Assembly (NCBI GenBank): GCA_011009095.1
Contig: VTPC01089559.1
Coordinates: 1-64,000 of the forward strand
DNA: 64,000 bases
DNA from: Ignelater luminosus
Taxonomy: Eukaryota; Arthropoda; Insecta; Coleoptera; Elateridae
Reading direction: 5' to 3'
Part shown: positions 1-12,500 of the stretch, piece after piece
Layout: each line of letters starts with the position of its first letter
Position numbering within the stretch: position 1 is the stretch's first letter
Position numbers and translations under genes: made by a program
The notes under the pieces: generated by a model
The model's input: the letters and a program-made list of their open reading frames with translations, nothing else
What the model was told of the DNA's origin: nothing
Databases searched by the model: none

Positions 1-461
1 CACCTGGATTGTGTCAAAGCAATTCCCTACCATTGCTAAGTTCCATCTTGATACTACTTTCCATTTGCGATATACAAAAGGAAAATCAAGAAAAAAACAA
101 AATCCGGTGCCTGAATCATTTCAAAACCTACTCGACTCTACTATCAATGAAGAAGGTCTCACGTCGATTGTCGGCAAGCCCACCTATTCTCAAAAGGGGG
201 AGAACATAACGATCTGATGTAACTTAACACATGAGATTCTTTCGTGAGATTACCTTAAGTTCAAAATTTACCAAAATCATCTTCGCATTAGAATAGAAAT
301 TAAAAATGAAATACTAAGACGAATCGCGGGAAATGTGGAATCAAAACTAAGGGAATGTGTAAAAAGAAGAGGGTGGCGCCTCACAAGTATTATTGTTAAA
401 AAACAAAATGCTTTAATTAATAAGAATACTAAATAAATAACTGGATTTTCTTAGTATTTAT

Positions 462-700
462 CAGTAGCGTATCTACAAGTGTTCCGTGAGTTCCACAGAC
501 CCGGGCCCGGCAACTTCAGGGGCCCGGGGTGGTAATTGAAGGGGTCCGGGTTTGTAATTATTGAAAGAGTCCATAAGAATTGCTGCTCGAATCCGGTTAG
601 GAGGCCGTGTTCAGTTAGGGATCCGAGGGGAACTCTCTGGTGTTCAGTTGGTACATGGGATCTCGCGGAAAACTTTCGAACTCAGACCTCTGACAATGTC
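462..700. repeat. GC-rich repeat with a hAT-like end
   Basis: CAGTAGCGTATCTAC at 462 resembles hAT MITE termini of the CAGTGGCGTA type. It is followed by a GC-rich block with several GGGCCCGGG-like units (about 500-550). No matching opposite end was found, so the element is probably truncated. Confidence 0.35.
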
Positions 701-749
701 GCTATGCTACTGGTATTATTAAATTGTTGAAATGTGACCTGCCTTGTAC

Positions 750-1000
750 TAATCCCTGTATTTAGGTCGATCAAAAAGTACAAGAAAAAGTAATACTTTG
801 AACCGGAATACCAAACAAGAAGAATACCCTGTATTTAGGTCAAGTAGAAAGTAAAAAGAAACGCAAAGTTTTGGACAGCCAAGGTGTGTAAAGCAGGAAG
901 AGCACCCTGTATTTGCTGTAAACTAAACCAAAGACAAACTATCATGATCGTTGTGCATACTAAACAAAAAGAGCACCCTGTATCCAGCACATGAGTATTG
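750..1000. repeat. Degenerate tandem repeat, about 74-bp period
   Basis: The phrase CCCTGTAT recurs near 752, 828, 904 and 975, each time followed by a diverged A-rich unit. Two units begin AGAGCACCCTGTAT. The related inverse CAGGGTGCTCCTT occurs near 1787, so the array may belong to a larger inverted-repeat element. Confidence 0.4.
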
Positions 1001-2030
1001 AGTAAAAAAATGTGGAAAATAATAAAAGAAATCTTTTTGTGTAGACATATTATATAAAAAGTCCTGACATATCCAACATCTGCGTTAACCGTCATCTTGA
1101 AAAAATGGTGGGAAACGCTTATATTTCGAAAACCGTTGCTCCTTCATAAGTTTTCCAAAGAACAAAATTTAAAGAGCATAAAATTTGCAACAAAATTATA
1201 CAAGAAATTCCGCAAAAGAGTTCTGAAGAGAAAATGGACCTTTGGTCAATACCTCTGTCTGGGTACTCCAGCATTTCTGCAGACTCAGGAAGAATTTGTT
1301 CTCATATTTTGTCAATAACAGGTTCTATTTATCTAAATATAGAGAAATTGTTATCGGAACTAACTTTTCGTTTTTAGTGGATAGTTTAAGCGATATACGT
1401 CAGAACTACACCTACATATTATAAATGTTTAGCACTCTTTTAGAAATAAAACAAAAAAAATTGTCAGGAAACTCTTAACTGGTTGGAAGTTAGAAGAGAA
1501 TTATGATGGACCTGTAATTTCAATGTTTGTGGGGACTTAGAAGGGAAAGAAACGGGACACATCCTAATTAAATAGTTAAGTACAAACATCTATCTATTTT
1601 CACTGAGCTATGGCGCTGATTTGCTATTTTATGAAACTCAAAGTTTTCAAAACAAAACATTTTATAAAAACAAGTATATCGATACCCATTTTCACATAAG
1701 ATACATGACTACACAAAAGAAATTTTTTCTAATGCTTTTCACATTTTTTCCTAATGCTCTTGTCCTATTATGCTTCATCTGGAAACAGGGTGCTCCTTCT
1801 TAGTACTGAATTATACAAAAGAATATTTCGGAGTGTTCTATATTCAGCAGCAACAAAATAAAAAAGAAATCCAAAACATCAAAAGTTAGAGAGAGCAAAC
1901 CAAGCAGTAAATTCTTGGAATTAGTGGCATTACACTGATCTTACCAGAATATTAGTGGAATTACAATAGCATTATAGTGGTATTACTGGCATTACTGCAA
2001 CTAAGTGTTTTCTGTGCTGAAATTAGCACA
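1001..2030. other. No gene recognised
   Basis: AT-rich sequence with only short open frames that show no family resemblance. Text near 1090-1150 looks like decayed MITE sequence. Confidence 0.5.
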
Positions 2031-2034
2031 TTGT

Positions 2035-2205
2035 CGGCGACCCTTGTCAGCAAACTCTGTCAGTGAACTTCATCAGTAGGCCTCGTCAGTGAACCTTGTC
2101 AAGAATCTTTGTCAACGAGCCCAATCAGCAACTCTCGAAAAACCTCATCAGTGAACCTTGTCAACTAACCTCGTTAACAAATCCCGTCAGCAAACCTCTA
2201 ACGCT
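2035..2205. repeat. Degenerate minisatellite, about 15-bp unit
   Basis: About ten imperfect copies of a unit like CCTCGTCAGTGAA follow one another, with spacing near 15 bp. It lies downstream of the PTPN23 3' end. Confidence 0.6.
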
Positions 2206-2500
2206 AACAATAATGGTTTTTTGATGTGGTTCACTGATGAATACTGATATAAATGCAGTCAAGTCAATTTTAGAACTATACAAAATTTTAAAAATACTTG
2301 AAAACTTCACTTCTGATTAACTATTTACTTGGATTTGTTTGGAATGTGGTTTTTGACCTATTTCATCCCCACCTCCCCTCCCCCATGGTAGGTTGACATC
2401 ACACTTGAGCAGTCAGTTAGTTTCCATGGAGAAATTAATATCGTTTAATAGTTAATAGGCAATAAAAACATTTAAGATTGTATTCGACACCATCATAGTC

Positions 2501-2506
2501 TTTATT
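2501..2506 (-). terminator. Candidate polyadenylation signal of PTPN23
   Basis: TTTATT on the plus strand reads AATAAA on the minus strand, about 350 nt after the stop codon at 2853. The interval 2507-2852 is AT-rich and would be the 3' UTR. Other AT-rich hexamers nearby could serve instead. Confidence 0.4.
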
Positions 2507-2852
2507 AAATGTAAATTTACGTAGACTAAAAATAAAAATCTAAATATTGACCAATTTATAATATGTAATCGATATAGGTACATAATATACTCTCAATTAT
2601 AAAATTATTAATACTCATAATGAATAGCAGTGTGTGCTTACATATAATACATAGATAATTCAATACAGTATATAAAATTTTGTAGATCTATTAAATTTTC
2701 ATCATTATCATATTAATTCCATAACTCCCAATAAAAAACTAGCTAAAATTAATAGATCCACTAAATTCATATTTTACAATTACAAGATATTTTAAAATGT
2801 ATCAATATATTAAAATTAAAACCATGAAATAAATTAATTGACTATTCTGTAT

Positions 2853-3578
2853 TTATGTATTTTTCTTGGTGGCCCACAAAGGATCTAACATATTCAAAGG
2901 ATCATTAATGTCGCTGTTTGCTGAAGAATGAGGCTGAACTACAGAGGAACCTTCTAATGGTTGTTTTTCTTGAGAACCTAGAAAATACACTGATGAGAAT
3001 TTACCAAAGCTATAAGTAAAAAAATTTAAATAATACCTTTTAAATAGGTTTCTTTCAAGAAATGCAAAAATGCATGGTAAGCAAATTTAAAATGCTCTCT
3101 ATCTCGAAGTATATTTTTTCTTCCATTAGATAATTTACCAACAAGAGAAGATAAATCAGGCAACGACACTGGATTGATCAAAACTTCTATTATTGCAGAT
3201 ATTATAAGACACATCAATCCACTTCGACCAATTCCAGCTAAGCAATGCACCAATAAAGGTTGCATTAATATTTTGCTATCTTTAAGAATTTCATTAACGT
3301 AGTTTACTACAGCTGCAGGTGATGGGAATAAACTATAAAATGTAAATAAAACATTTCAATATGCAAGGTTATATTGTTTCGAAGTTAACTAACCTGCCAG
3401 GCCAAGCAGTAAATTGAAGGTGTCGAACAGTTCGGGAACTGCGTTGCTCTAATTGATTAATAATTATTATTCTATCAGTCCAATGCTCTTGCACATTTAT
3501 GTGTTGTAATGATATTGTCATATTTCCAATTGAAATTGTTTGATCTTGAATTTTAGGCCAATAGAAATCTAGTTCAAT
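2853..3578 (-). CDS. mop/PTPN23: PTPN23 coding exons 16-18 (PTP catalytic loop and C-terminal tail)
   Basis: Exons are 3578-3394, 3332-3037 and 2977-2853. The phosphatase signature is HCLAGIGRSG, with Cys about 1568 and Arg about 1574. The WPD loop reads FTAWPGSLFPS, so the general-acid Asp is Gly. The tail ends NDPLNMLDPLWATKKNT, close to the vertebrate PTPN23 end, followed by TAA at 2855-2853. Retained Cys and Arg with a lost WPD Asp suggest weak or absent catalysis. Confidence 0.93.
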
Positions 3579-6500
3579 CTACAAGTATATAAAAGCTTAA
3601 AATAAGAAAGAAAATTATATTGCATTTCTCCATTTATTTACTTTTAATAGAAGAATGATATCTACAATTTATTATTAAATCAACCATCGAATTTTTGATG
3701 CATTCTGTGTGATGGAGAAAGTAATGTATAAAGAGTAAAACTGTAGATAATATGATGCAGAAACTTTTCAAAGTTTGTTAGGTTAGGTTAGATTAAATCA
3801 GGGACTAGAACCAGAATCCAAAAGAACCAGAACCGGTTGAATTTAACGGAACCGGAACTGGAATCAGAAGCTTTATTGTGGTCACTGTCAAATTTAGAAC
3901 CGGAACCGGAACCCTTACAATTTGCAGTGGGAACCAGTTCTTTTCGGTTCCATAACTCCTTGTTTTATTTCTTTATAAAATTTGCTATTTGGTGTTTGCG
4001 GTGTAGTAGTTACTACTTAATGATGTACTATTTTACCTTACATTGACTTCGAGTGCATCAGGTTTCTAAATTTTGTCTTTTTTTGCAAATCTGATGGTTT
4101 AGTTAAATTTATTGCATTAATTGTCACATGTTCTCAGTGATATCCGACATCATGCACATGTTTTGAATTTGAACAATCTTATTTGATAATTATTGAAAGT
4201 CTAATTTTCTCCCTTTGTAGAATCTTGCTTGCATGGTATTAATTTTGTATTACTGTCTTACTCCATTCAAAATACCTCGATTCAAATTTGGAAGTAACTG
4301 TAAAACAAAACTGGAAAAACTAAAATTTTGAAAATAATAAATGAGACTATGATTTCCTATTTAAAATTGCACCTAACGTTGAAATTAGTGACTGTTGCAA
4401 CAAAAATTTGAATTATGTAATCTTGGTTCTCCAGTGTATAATAATCTGTTTTAATATACAGTGTGTTCCAATTTCGATGCTCACTATTGGGATCTCGGAA
4501 ATTGTAAGATATACGAAGTCGGTTAAATTAAAAAAGTTTTGGCTATTTCGGAGATCAGTTTACTTATGCTTTTGTTTTTTCAAAAAAGTTTACGGCTTAC
4601 TAGATATTTGCTAATAACGAAATTATCTTATTTTTTTTTAAATAAACAGCATTCCCCACTTAGTGTGCCATGGCTTTAAACATATGAAAATCATTGGTTT
4701 TTGTCAGATAAATTACATTTGTTATGTAACAATTGCTAAAACAAAAGACGCTTTTAAGATAATTTACTGAGCATTCACAGATAGCATCAATTAACCATCT
4801 AATGGACCATAAAAGCGTATTTATTTTGTTTTAGCAATTTTTGCATAACAAATAAATTTCTTTGATAAAACTCCACGACTTTGTGTGTTAGATGTCATGG
4901 CATACTATGATGAAAAATGTTTTTCACTTGATAACTCGGTAAAACAAAAGAATAGCTATGTCAAACCATGTATCACTGAAAAGCATTTAAGGCGTGCAGT
5001 TCAGTAATATGGAAATCAAGTAGGCGTTCCATTAGAAAAAATTTGGATTTACGTTTCACCGCTGAAATAAAACAAAAGACAATTGCGAAAATAATTTTTT
5101 TGTTTAGAAGTAAATTCTTTAAAACACCCTCTTTGATGTTCTTTTCTATCTTTGCTCGTTCCTGAGATAAAGAAAGAAAAGAAAAGAAAATAAAATAATT
5201 TCGTTTTTAACAAATATTTAGTAAACCGTGAACTTTTTTGAAAAAACAAAAGCATAAGTAAACTGATCTCCGAAATAGCCAAAACTTTTCTAATTTAACC
5301 GACTTCGTATATCTTACAATTTCCGAGATCCCAATAGTGAGCATTGAAATTGGGACACACTGTATGCTAAAAGAGTTTCAAAATATTAGTTTTGCAATTA
5401 AACATGTTTTTTTATTTGAACCCTTATGGAACCCAAAAAATTCTGGATCCAGAACCAGAACCTTTATTTTTAAATCACATAGAACCGGAACCGGAACCTA
5501 AACCCATATTTTTAAAGGAAGTAGAACCGAAACCGGAACCGCAACCCTTATTTCAAAAGTGTTCTAGTCCCTGGATTAAATCAGATCACAAATTAGGGGT
5601 TGATTGCACCAATGATTTTATTGCCAATTAAAATTGATTGTAGATCGAAACCATACTTCACTTATGGGCTTTCAGTCATCAATCAATTTAAATGCTAATC
5701 AAATTATTGATGCAATCAACCCTAGATCTATGAGGTTAGGTACAGATTTTTAAGACTGAAATGTTTGTCATACAGATTTCATAGTAATATTGTTTGAAAA
5801 ACAGTTTTGTACATGGTACAATTACTGTTTTTATCTATTTTACTGAATTTGTAAAAACGATAAGTCATTTTTTACTTTTTATATTTCTGATAGATTCTTA
5901 GAAGTAATTAATGAAAGTAACTAAATCTAGTCTTACCTCACCATCACCAAGAAGGCAAACAATTGTTTCGATTTGTTGCTCCCATACCATAGTCCAAAAA
6001 TCAACATAGGTAGATTGCAATGGAGATTGTGTAACAATAAAAACCGGTGAATTAGGCGTTATATCCTAAAAATAATGTCATATTACTATAAAACTGGAAA
6101 TAGTTTACTGATGAAGACATACCTTTAAATATGAAGCATTTATATAATCATCTTTCGTCGTACTCAATTTTACCCTAGTTTGATCATACGGCAAGATGTC
6201 TGGATATCTATTTTTCATAGGATAGCACCGAGCTACAGATATGCTTTTTCGTTGTTGCTCTATTTCTTGATTATCTTGAATTTCTTTCCATTTCAGGTCC
6301 AGTGTTGTAGGTCCATTTAAAGTCTTCGTTACCAATAAATCAACAAATTTTTCAAATTTTTCCACTTCCTGTGTGAACTGTTTTGAAATATCTGGATTTT
6401 GTAAGAAATCCCTTTGTAATTGCTTTTCTGGAAGTTTCTTTTCAGTACTTTTAATATCTTTGGACACACAGAATTTATCATCAGATTTAATACTGGTTGG

Positions 6501-9500
6501 TTTTATAGGATTGGCTACTGGCTGGTCTATTGTTTTTGTAACAGCAACCTCCTTTGCAGGTGTTTCTGTTTTATTTTGTGGTACTAATGGAACCTAAAAG
6601 CAATAAAAGAACTTTTTGATTATAAGATGATTTTATTTTACAAAAATTAACTTATAATGAGTTAACAGCACTGCCCTGAAAATCATAGTTTTGAAATACC
6701 TATTGAGTGAAACATGTTTGGCTTTCTTCACAATTGTATAGAATAGGGCATTTTTAGAAATTGGTCTGTCTCACTTATTTTCAAAGATAGGGCTTTCTTA
6801 CTTGGCATACAAATAAAAATTTCAGTGTGAAGAATCCAGGGATACTCTAAACTTAGTTTAGCTTGTTTTCCGAGTTATGGCCTTTTTGCTTTGCAAAGCA
6901 GAGCATTGAATTAATAGCAGTAGCTAATTATTGTAAATGAGACTTCAACTTGAGATTGATCTTGTCTTAAATTATTAACTTAAACTTTGATGTTAATTTA
7001 AATTAGTCAAATATTCTGTTGGTATTTCATTTAGTTATTTAGATCTTTCGAACATACTACATAGATGAAATACATAAATCTTTGTTGGGTTTTCCATACA
7101 TATAGGGAGTGCCTCAGAGCTAAAATCAGTATCCCCTATCATTCTATTTTCAGATTTTTAATATAGTCTTTATATGTTTGTATTAGATTACAGTTGGATA
7201 TTAATATATGCTTATAAAATTAAACTTGACTCAATGTAAAAAAATGCTTCAAAACAACACACACTCGCAGAATGTCTCCAATGGTTGCAAACTACCACAT
7301 CAACAGAGTTGAGTTTTTGAGTGCTAACAGAAATCAAGAATGTGGGTGTTCAATTTGATTAAAAGTTGTCGTTTCTAAAAATATGTCAAAGATATATGCT
7401 CCTCTACTATCATATACTAAGATTTGTAATAAGAATTTTATAAAATCATTAAAATATCTGTCTTTTAAGAAGTCCAGAATTTATCCAATTAAAAATGTGC
7501 CTATTAGATGAACATGGTAAGCTCCCCATAAGTAAGGCACGAATTCTATTCAGCCAACTAGATAGTGAAATAGGTATTTCAGCTATTCTACCGCACATGG
7601 TTGGCAGATTAGCATTCTCACTCTTTTTCATCTATTCTGCCAATCAATACATGTATTTTGCAAATACAGGGTGTTTACTTTAAGTATATCAAAGCTTTAG
7701 GAGATGACAGAACATCAAAAAATAAGTGTACTTTACTTAATAAACTTACATCCAAAAATGCTCAGTTTTTAGCATAGAGGGTGTTAAGAGTTTTACTAAA
7801 AAATCCTTATTTCTTTGTTATTTCACAGACAGCATATGCTTTTGAGCTGAGATTTCTTGTATAATTTCTACAAAGTGTTTATAAATGTTTCTGGGTCCGG
7901 TGGGCTGTGAAATCATGCTTGGGACTGCATTTGCCGCCTTTTGAAAAACAGGATGTATATTAGAATGTTCGTCATGTTACACGCATTTCATTGTTGTTAT
8001 GATGGTTGCCTAATCTTATGTTTTTTAAGAATTAAGTTAAAATTATAGTTGTTAGTAAACAATAATAAATAACAATAAATAAATAAAAAACAAATAATAA
8101 AATAAAATGTAAAATAATACAACAAATTTCAGTACAAGATTAACTAAATTGCTCTAAATGAGGACAATGAGATTTACAATTGACAATTGACAAATGACAG
8201 AAAACAAACAGTGTTAGTTTTTGAAATAAATCAACAAGGTGGCACATCAAAATTAGATTCTATAGCCAACTGGGCCCAGAAACATTTATAAACACTTTGT
8301 ATTATGTATTATGAGAAATCCACCTTTCTACAGTTTTTGTAGTCGATGTCCTTCACCATGGACGGAGATATAGGAAGGGGCAGTCACAGTTATGCACAAA
8401 AGATATGTTACACCACTGAAAAACTGGCTAATTCTAATGTTTTTGTATTCTATACACGGTAATATTTCTTGTACAATATTTCAGTCTAAATTTAATTTAA
8501 GAAAATTTAAAAGCGTGTCATACAGATTTGTAAAAATTGATTTAAATTTTGAAGCAAAAATTGAGAATATTTAGAAATATTTCTATTTATTTGTTAAAAA
8601 TGCGTCAATATTTGCGCAGAATGCGAATTTCTGGTTTTTATTTCTCTTTAAGCTTGCTAATATTAATATTATGGTACCAACACCAGCGCTAGTATAATAT
8701 AGTAGATTGATGTGGTTTATATCAATTTTTAAGGTTTCAGGAGTTTGAATAACCCGAATAACAATTTACGAAAATCTTAGGTTAGAAACCAGCTGTAAAC
8801 ACACTGTACCCGCGAAAGTCAAACATTAAACGTCATTTTGGTAATGACAACGCGAGAAAACCGAGAAAACGCAAGAGCACCAACAGAAATAGACTCATTT
8901 TTGAAATTAAATCTATAACTGTGTCATACAGAATATTTTTTTTCAAGTTAATTTTGATATTATTTTTCCAGCAAGTTTTTGTGGTAAAATTTACAATAAA
9001 TTTTAATATATTTTTATTTGAAAAATATTACCGTGTCAAACGGCTCTAATACACTGCTTTTAAGTAATTTAGATGTTTTTAAACTCCTGCAACTTGATGT
9101 TTAATGTTTTGATGTTGTATTTTAGAATAACTCTGGAGGAAGTTAAAATATTGAGCTGTAATTTTTTTGTGTGGCTAATAAGGTGTCTGCTATCATACAT
9201 GTTATTATAATTTATATTCTTATCAGTGGTGGAGATTTAGGATGGGTGCGTCCTCTAACATTCTGTATCTCAAGTATTTAATCAAAGTACACCTATTTTT
9301 GATGTTCTATCACCTCCTAAATCTTTGACAAATGTAAGCTAAACACCATGTATATTACAAATGTACAAGTGTACAAATTAGGAGGGTAGCTCAATATCAA
9401 ATATTGGTAAACTGGACAAAAGCAACTAAGTGGAACCAATAGGGAAGCATACGTATTTATCGAGTTATCTTATTTGCAGTTAATTTAACATTAAAATTTA

Positions 9501-12500
9501 AGTATTTCTGTGAAATTATTTATCAACTTAAGATACTTTGGAATTAAGTATATAACACAGATAAAGTACAACTTTAATAAAACTAATAATAAACGTCAAC
9601 AATTAAACAAAAGAAACGTCAAACAATAGTCAAGATGTAGAGTCCCGAATCAAGAATTTAAGTTTTGAAATATTCTTTAGTTATATATCTCGACTTTTCT
9701 TTAAATATTCTGCAATTAGAATAAATAAAATAGGATAAAATATATTTATAATTTACTTTAACTCAAATAAAATAAAGTATAAAAAAAAGTTGTAATGTCA
9801 AGAAGCACAACATTGATAGACTCGATTATTGGATCCCCTGCTTTCATCACAAAAAGTGGTAACATTACAGTATAGAGAATAATCAATCCTGTAGTTAAAT
9901 ATTCTTGGTTTCAAGTAACAATTGAGGTTAGGTGTTTGATCTTGAAATATTGGCTTTAATTAGGATTACCAAATGTCCACTTTTTCCCAGACATGTACAC
10001 TTTTTAGAAATTACATCTGGTGTCAGATAATTTTTTTACTATGTCCACTTTTTGTAAATGAAGTCGACTAATTTTTCTTTCCCGTTATTACTTTTACCTA
10101 CCTATCTGTCACTACCTTACTAATCTAATCATCATAATCTAATATTTTGTGCTATGATCATTTCAGGAAAGATGGTTTGTTTTCATTTTCATTATAAAAC
10201 ATCAAAGCAAGCATTTGGAACTTAAGCTAGCCTAATCTGGTCCCAGAATCTGCAGTTATTTGACCCCTATAGGATAACATAACATTGAGTTACTTACTTT
10301 TTGAATCGGCAAAAGGTTGGAATTTTGAATATCACCCCTGCTGACTCTAGACTTGCAGTCCAACTCTGGCTGTTAAGTCTTTAAGAAGTATACAAAATAC
10401 ATTTATATATTTGTTTTCTTTATGTTTTGCTTTTGATATTGTGATATTTTTGAATTAACTGTATCAAATGTATAAATAGGGATGTTTATTTCAATATCTT
10501 TTTTTTTCTGCATTTTTAATTAATTTGTACGCTTTTTGACCAGAGCAAACCTGGTCACCTTAGCCTTTATTATTCTTGTTTTTGATTAGGTGGTATATGG
10601 TGTAGATGGATTTGTTTTGCCAATGCACAAATACATAAGAGTAAGCAAAAGGAAATAATATTTTGCACGAGTAGAAATGAGATGGCATGTACCAGCAAAG
10701 TTCTACTGACCAACTCGTTAGCATATTTATGCGTAAACAACCTGTCATAAATAACCTCTCTTTATCCTAATAACATTACTACAGTAACTGAACTTCTATA
10801 GGTAAATTAAGAAATCCAGTCTGTATGTCTCTGTTGAGGAAGGTGCAAAAATAACTCTTTTGGTAATTCACGCTTATGATTTTCACTTGCTTCGACTAAA
10901 ACGAAACACCTGAAAATAAGCTTGTGAATCTTCATCTTCCTTTGACACAACCATAAACAATTACATAATACTTCAAAAAGATATCAGCTTTTTCAATTCT
11001 TTTAGGTTTTATTTCTATCACACTTTCTAGATTTTTGCTGTTCCTCAAATACAATTGACAGAAGTTAGGTTTTTCATAATTACTAATTAATAAAAATAGT
11101 TCATATTTGAAACTTTTTAATAAAATTATAATAATTAGAAATGAAATTCTTTTCCCATTCCCATATGGATTTCTTTTTATTAACCACTAAGGACTTTCAC
11201 AAAAACAATTAAAGACAAGATTTCAAGACCAAACACCCAACTTCAATATTCATGGGTAAATTGATAACAATTAATGCAAAAAGTTTTTTGTCAACTAGTT
11301 CAAGAGTTAGGACAGCTTAAAGACAACGTCAGATTTTATTGAAAGAATTTGAAGTCATCTTTGAACCGCCATTACTCCTGAATGAGTCAACATAGAAAAA
11401 AGATTTGTACCAATCACCATCAATTTATCCAAGGATACTATCATGTAACTAGTGATTGGTAGAGTTTGAATACACTCTGTATGCAAAATACTACATGTGT
11501 TTAAGTGAAAAGAAGTCACACATTGCCGCTGGTTAAGTTACATATTTTTTCCATGTATTTAGAGCTTTAACATACCTAACCTCAAAATTTTCAATGAGCT
11601 TACACTTAGAATAAAGAACTCTCTTCTACTATTCTAGTCATAATTATTTGGATGTAAAATTGAAACAAATAAATATTTTTTATGGCACAATGTAAACTTA
11701 ACTGCCAACAAAAAGCTAGAACAATGGTTATAGATAAAGAACAGTACTAATGGTGACACGTCATCTATTGCAGTGCTACTGCATGTATTTTTTTGTAAAC
11801 TGTGGAGGTATTCTGGCATCTGTTAGTAAACAACCATAAACAACATACGATACATACAAAAAAAATGTTTATGCAATGTAGCCTCCACTATATTGACCAT
11901 ATTGAATCTTTTTAATACTATCTATAGCTCTGACATGTCCAACTGAACAATGTTTTGAAGGCAATACCAAACTTGTCAACCCACATTAAGGTGGAACTAT
12001 CTTTGCATTTTTACTGTAATTTTCGAAACAAAACTGACAATCATTGATAGAAGATTTCATTACATGTTTGATATACTATGTGAAAGAAGAGATCTAAAGA
12101 AATAGTTACATTACCAGGCAAAGTGGGTCCAATGGACCCATCTTTGCATTATCAAGTTTGTGTGATACTTTTTGTTGATATCACTGTAAACACAAGTAAT
12201 TAAATAAGACAACAAAGTTATTATCCTTATCTGTATTTAAGATGGCTAGAAGTAAAATATAGATAGTTATTTTTTACAACTGGAACATACTTTACTTACA
12301 ATTAAATGTTCATTAGAAATATTTTTTTCACACACATCACAAACCTATCTTTGCTTTCTGTCTTTTTTTATAGGACAGAAGTTACATCTTTTTTTTGCAC
12401 TAACAGTTATTATATTGCTGCACATAATGTTTTTGGCAGGTTGTTCTCTGTCCAAAGATTTGTTTATACAACTTGTTGCTCGTTGTAACCCTACAAGTTT

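Noticed and set aside
3776..3792. TTAGGTTAGGTTAG, like the insect telomere repeat
   Set aside because: Only about three units, common in insect introns; not a telomere.
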